15,023 nucleotides of DNA, taken from Pseudomonadota bacterium. Its GTDB lineage: Bacteria > Pseudomonadota > Gammaproteobacteria > CAMYNG01. How positions within the stretch are numbered: position 1 is the stretch's first letter; every line of letters starts with the position of its first letter. Positions 13,391 to 15,023 of this stretch are shown here, one piece after another. The stretch spans positions 1,408,297-1,423,319 of the forward strand of contig CP070733.1 in the NCBI GenBank assembly GCA_020347585.1. The letters are read 5' to 3'. The position numbers and the translations under genes were made by a program. The notes below the pieces were generated by a model. The model was not told where the DNA came from and made no database searches. It worked only from the letters and a program-made list of their open reading frames with translations.

Positions 13391-14167
13391 ATGAAGGAAC
13401 CCATTATTGTAATTGGAATCGGTGAGATGGGTGGCGTGTTCACGCGCGGCTTCCTGCGCACCGAGCACCCCGTTTACCCGGTTAGTCGGCGCATGGACAT
13501 GAAGCAGATCGCCAAAAGCACGCCGGACCCGACGCTGGTTCTGGTCGCGGTGGGCGAAAACGATTTGCACCCGTTGCTGGAGCAGATTCCCGCACAATGG
13601 CGCGACAAGCTCGGACTGCTACAAAACGAACTGCTACCGCGTGACTGGCGGGAGCACAAAATCAGCGACCCGACGGTAATCGCCGTGTGGTTTGAGAAGA
13701 AAAAGGGCCAGGACTACAAGGTACTGATCCCCTCCCCCGCCTTCGGTCCACGCGCCACGCTCCTGGAGAGCGCGCTCGAGTCGCTAGAGATCCCCTGCTG
13801 GGAATTGTCCAGCGCCGCGGAGCTGGAGTTCGAACTGGTACGCAAGAATGTATACATCCTAACCACCAACATTACCGGGCTGGTGGTCGGTGGCACGGTC
13901 GATGAGCTGTGGACACAGCATCAGGATCTCGCGCGCGAAGTAGCCGGCGAAGTGATGGACGTACAGGCCTGGCTGGTCGGCCACCATCTAGAACGCGAGA
14001 GACTGGTCGATGGCATGGTTGAAGCGATCCAGGGCGACCTGCAACACAAGTGCATGGGCCGTTCGGCGCCAGCGCGGCTGACCCGCGCCATTGGCCACGC
14101 CGACGAGGCCGAACTCAAGGTAGCGCGCCTGCGCGAGATTTACGCCACCAAGATCGTCGGCAACTAG
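13391..14167 (+). CDS. Rossmann-fold NAD(P)-binding protein, function unknown
   Basis: A cytoplasmic protein of 258 residues. The N-terminus IIVIGIGEMGGVF carries the dinucleotide-binding GxGxxG (Gly9, Gly11, Gly14) after a hydrophobic strand, as in 6-phosphogluconate-dehydrogenase-like and ketopantoate-reductase-like proteins. The second half is helical (about 140-255), which fits the C-terminal dimer domain of those enzymes. I see no catalytic motif firm enough to name a substrate. Start ATG 13391 follows GGAGAC at 13378-13383. Its stop overlaps the convergent btuF stop (14164-14167). Rossmann fold likely; function unknown. It may simply be a neighbour of the B12 genes. Confidence 0.85.
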   Translation: MKEPIIVIGIGEMGGVFTRGFLRTEHPVYPVSRRMDMKQIAKSTPDPTLVLVAVGENDLHPLLEQIPAQWRDKLGLLQNELLPRDWREHKISDPTVIAVWFEKKKGQDYKVLIPSPAFGPRATLLESALESLEIPCWELSSAAELEFELVRKNVYILTTNITGLVVGGTVDELWTQHQDLAREVAGEVMDVQAWLVGHHLERERLVDGMVEAIQGDLQHKCMGRSAPARLTRAIGHADEAELKVARLREIYATKIVGN

Positions 14168-15023
14168 TAACGCATCGGATTTCGCGCCTGGCCGTTGCCG
14201 CCGTTGCGTCCCGGGTCGTGTGACTCACCACGTACCTGTTGCAAATACCCGCACAGCAGAGAGGCGCCCTGCAAGATGCGTGGCGTGTGGCGCACCAGCA
14301 ACTCCGGCGGGACCTCGTACAGGTGACCGCCACTGACCGCAGCGATCCCCGGCCAGCGGCGCCAGTCGTCACGCCATGCCGGCCGTGACACCGTCAAACC
14401 GGCAGCAACTATCATTTGCGGGTTCGCCGCCAGTACCGCCTCAACGCTGACCTGCGGGGCAAGTGCGCCGAGCGCCGCGAACACGTTACGACCACCGCAC
14501 AGTTCGATGACGCGGGTGACGAGATGCCCACCGCCCACCGTCACCAACGGCCGGTCCCAGATCTCGACGAACACCCGCACCGGCGCATGACTCGCATGGC
14601 GGCTGCGCAGTGCGTCGAGTTGCGTGCGAAACGTCTGCGCCGCCGTCGCAGCGACTTCCGGTGTAGCAACGAGAACACCGAAGCGTTCAATAGTTGTTGC
14701 GATATCATCAAGGCGCGTTGGCTCACTGAAAAAAACCGGAAAACCCAGCGCGATCAGGCGCTCCACCTGTGCACGATTGCCGCCCGATCGCCACGCCACC
14801 ACCAGGTCCGGACGCAGTGCACTCACCGCCTCGAGATCGAGGCGTTGGGCATCGCCCACCACGGTTAGCCCGCGCGCTGCGGGAGGATAGTCACTCCAGG
14901 CATCAATTCCCACCACCTGGCCGCCTGCGCCGGCGGCGAACAGCAGCTCGGTGAGATGCGGTGCGAGGCTGACGATGCGGCGTGCCGGCTGCGCGAGACG
15001 AACCTCGCGTCCAGCGTCATCAC
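14164..15023 (-). CDS. btuF: Periplasmic B12-binding protein BtuF, N-terminus cut by window edge
   Basis: Periplasmic substrate-binding protein that delivers cobalamin to BtuCD. The frame is open from the right edge to TAG 14164-14166, giving 286 residues; the signal peptide and start codon lie outside. The visible N-terminal part has RRIVSLAPHLTELLFAAGAG, then GIDAWSDYPPAAR and LEAVSALRPDLVVAWRSGG, which match the class III helical-backbone binding-protein fold and, closely, E. coli BtuF (SDYPP and AWRGGN). Two lobes are joined by a long helix around VRVFVEIWDRPLVTVGG. It faces away from btuCD and converges on the Rossmann-fold gene, so it is not in the btuCD or btuB transcripts. Its promoter, and any riboswitch of its own, would lie beyond the edge. 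Confidence 0.94.
   Translation of the reverse strand, partial: DDAGREVRLAQPARRIVSLAPHLTELLFAAGAGGQVVGIDAWSDYPPAARGLTVVGDAQRLDLEAVSALRPDLVVAWRSGGNRAQVERLIALGFPVFFSEPTRLDDIATTIERFGVLVATPEVAATAAQTFRTQLDALRSRHASHAPVRVFVEIWDRPLVTVGGGHLVTRVIELCGGRNVFAALGALAPQVSVEAVLAANPQMIVAAGLTVSRPAWRDDWRRWPGIAAVSGGHLYEVPPELLVRHTPRILQGASLLCGYLQQVRGESHDPGRNGGNGQARNPMRY

Overview
The window is GC-rich, densely packed chromosomal DNA, most likely from a gammaproteobacterium. The reasons are the rppH-ptsP pair on the minus strand, the divergent SerB-like HAD phosphatase beside it (an arrangement I recall from Pseudomonas), and BtuB/BtuC/BtuF sequences that read like gammaproteobacterial ones. I see no phage, transposase, CRISPR or tRNA/rRNA signature. 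The genus cannot be fixed from sequence reading alone.

Layout. Positions 1-2576 (minus strand) hold rppH (RNA pyrophosphohydrolase) followed by ptsP (nitrogen-PTS enzyme I with a GAF domain; its C-terminus runs off the left edge). Positions 2776-3444 (plus) hold a HAD-IB phosphatase. After a 99-base spacer containing a foldback repeat come btuC and btuD (3544-5312), overlapping by ATGA: the permease and ATPase of a vitamin B12 ABC importer. A ParA/MinD-type ATPase (5309-5998, minus) converges on btuD and overlaps its stop. A divergent 331-base gap with several inverted repeats leads to a large MscS-family mechanosensitive channel (6330-8741).

The centre is a B12 regulon: a sigma70-like promoter, a clear cobalamin riboswitch (8836-9040) and three tightly packed genes, btuB (outer-membrane receptor), tonB (energy transducer) and a PduO-type cob(I)alamin adenosyltransferase (to 12348). 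After it come a 57-residue protein of unknown function, a strong GC hairpin, a GFA/CENP-V-type zinc protein, a REP-like palindrome, a Rossmann-fold protein of unknown function and, on the minus strand at the right edge, btuF (periplasmic B12-binding protein, N-terminus off the edge).

Together the genes make an almost complete corrinoid import and activation route: BtuB plus TonB across the outer membrane, BtuF to BtuCD across the inner membrane, then adenosylation. ExbB/ExbD are not in the window, and no corrin-ring synthesis gene is seen, so the local picture is salvage. No clearly new system is evident. The most interesting unexplained items are the dedicated TonB inside the riboswitch operon, the ParA ATPase lodged in the B12 cluster, the structured leader of the channel gene, and the 57-residue protein.
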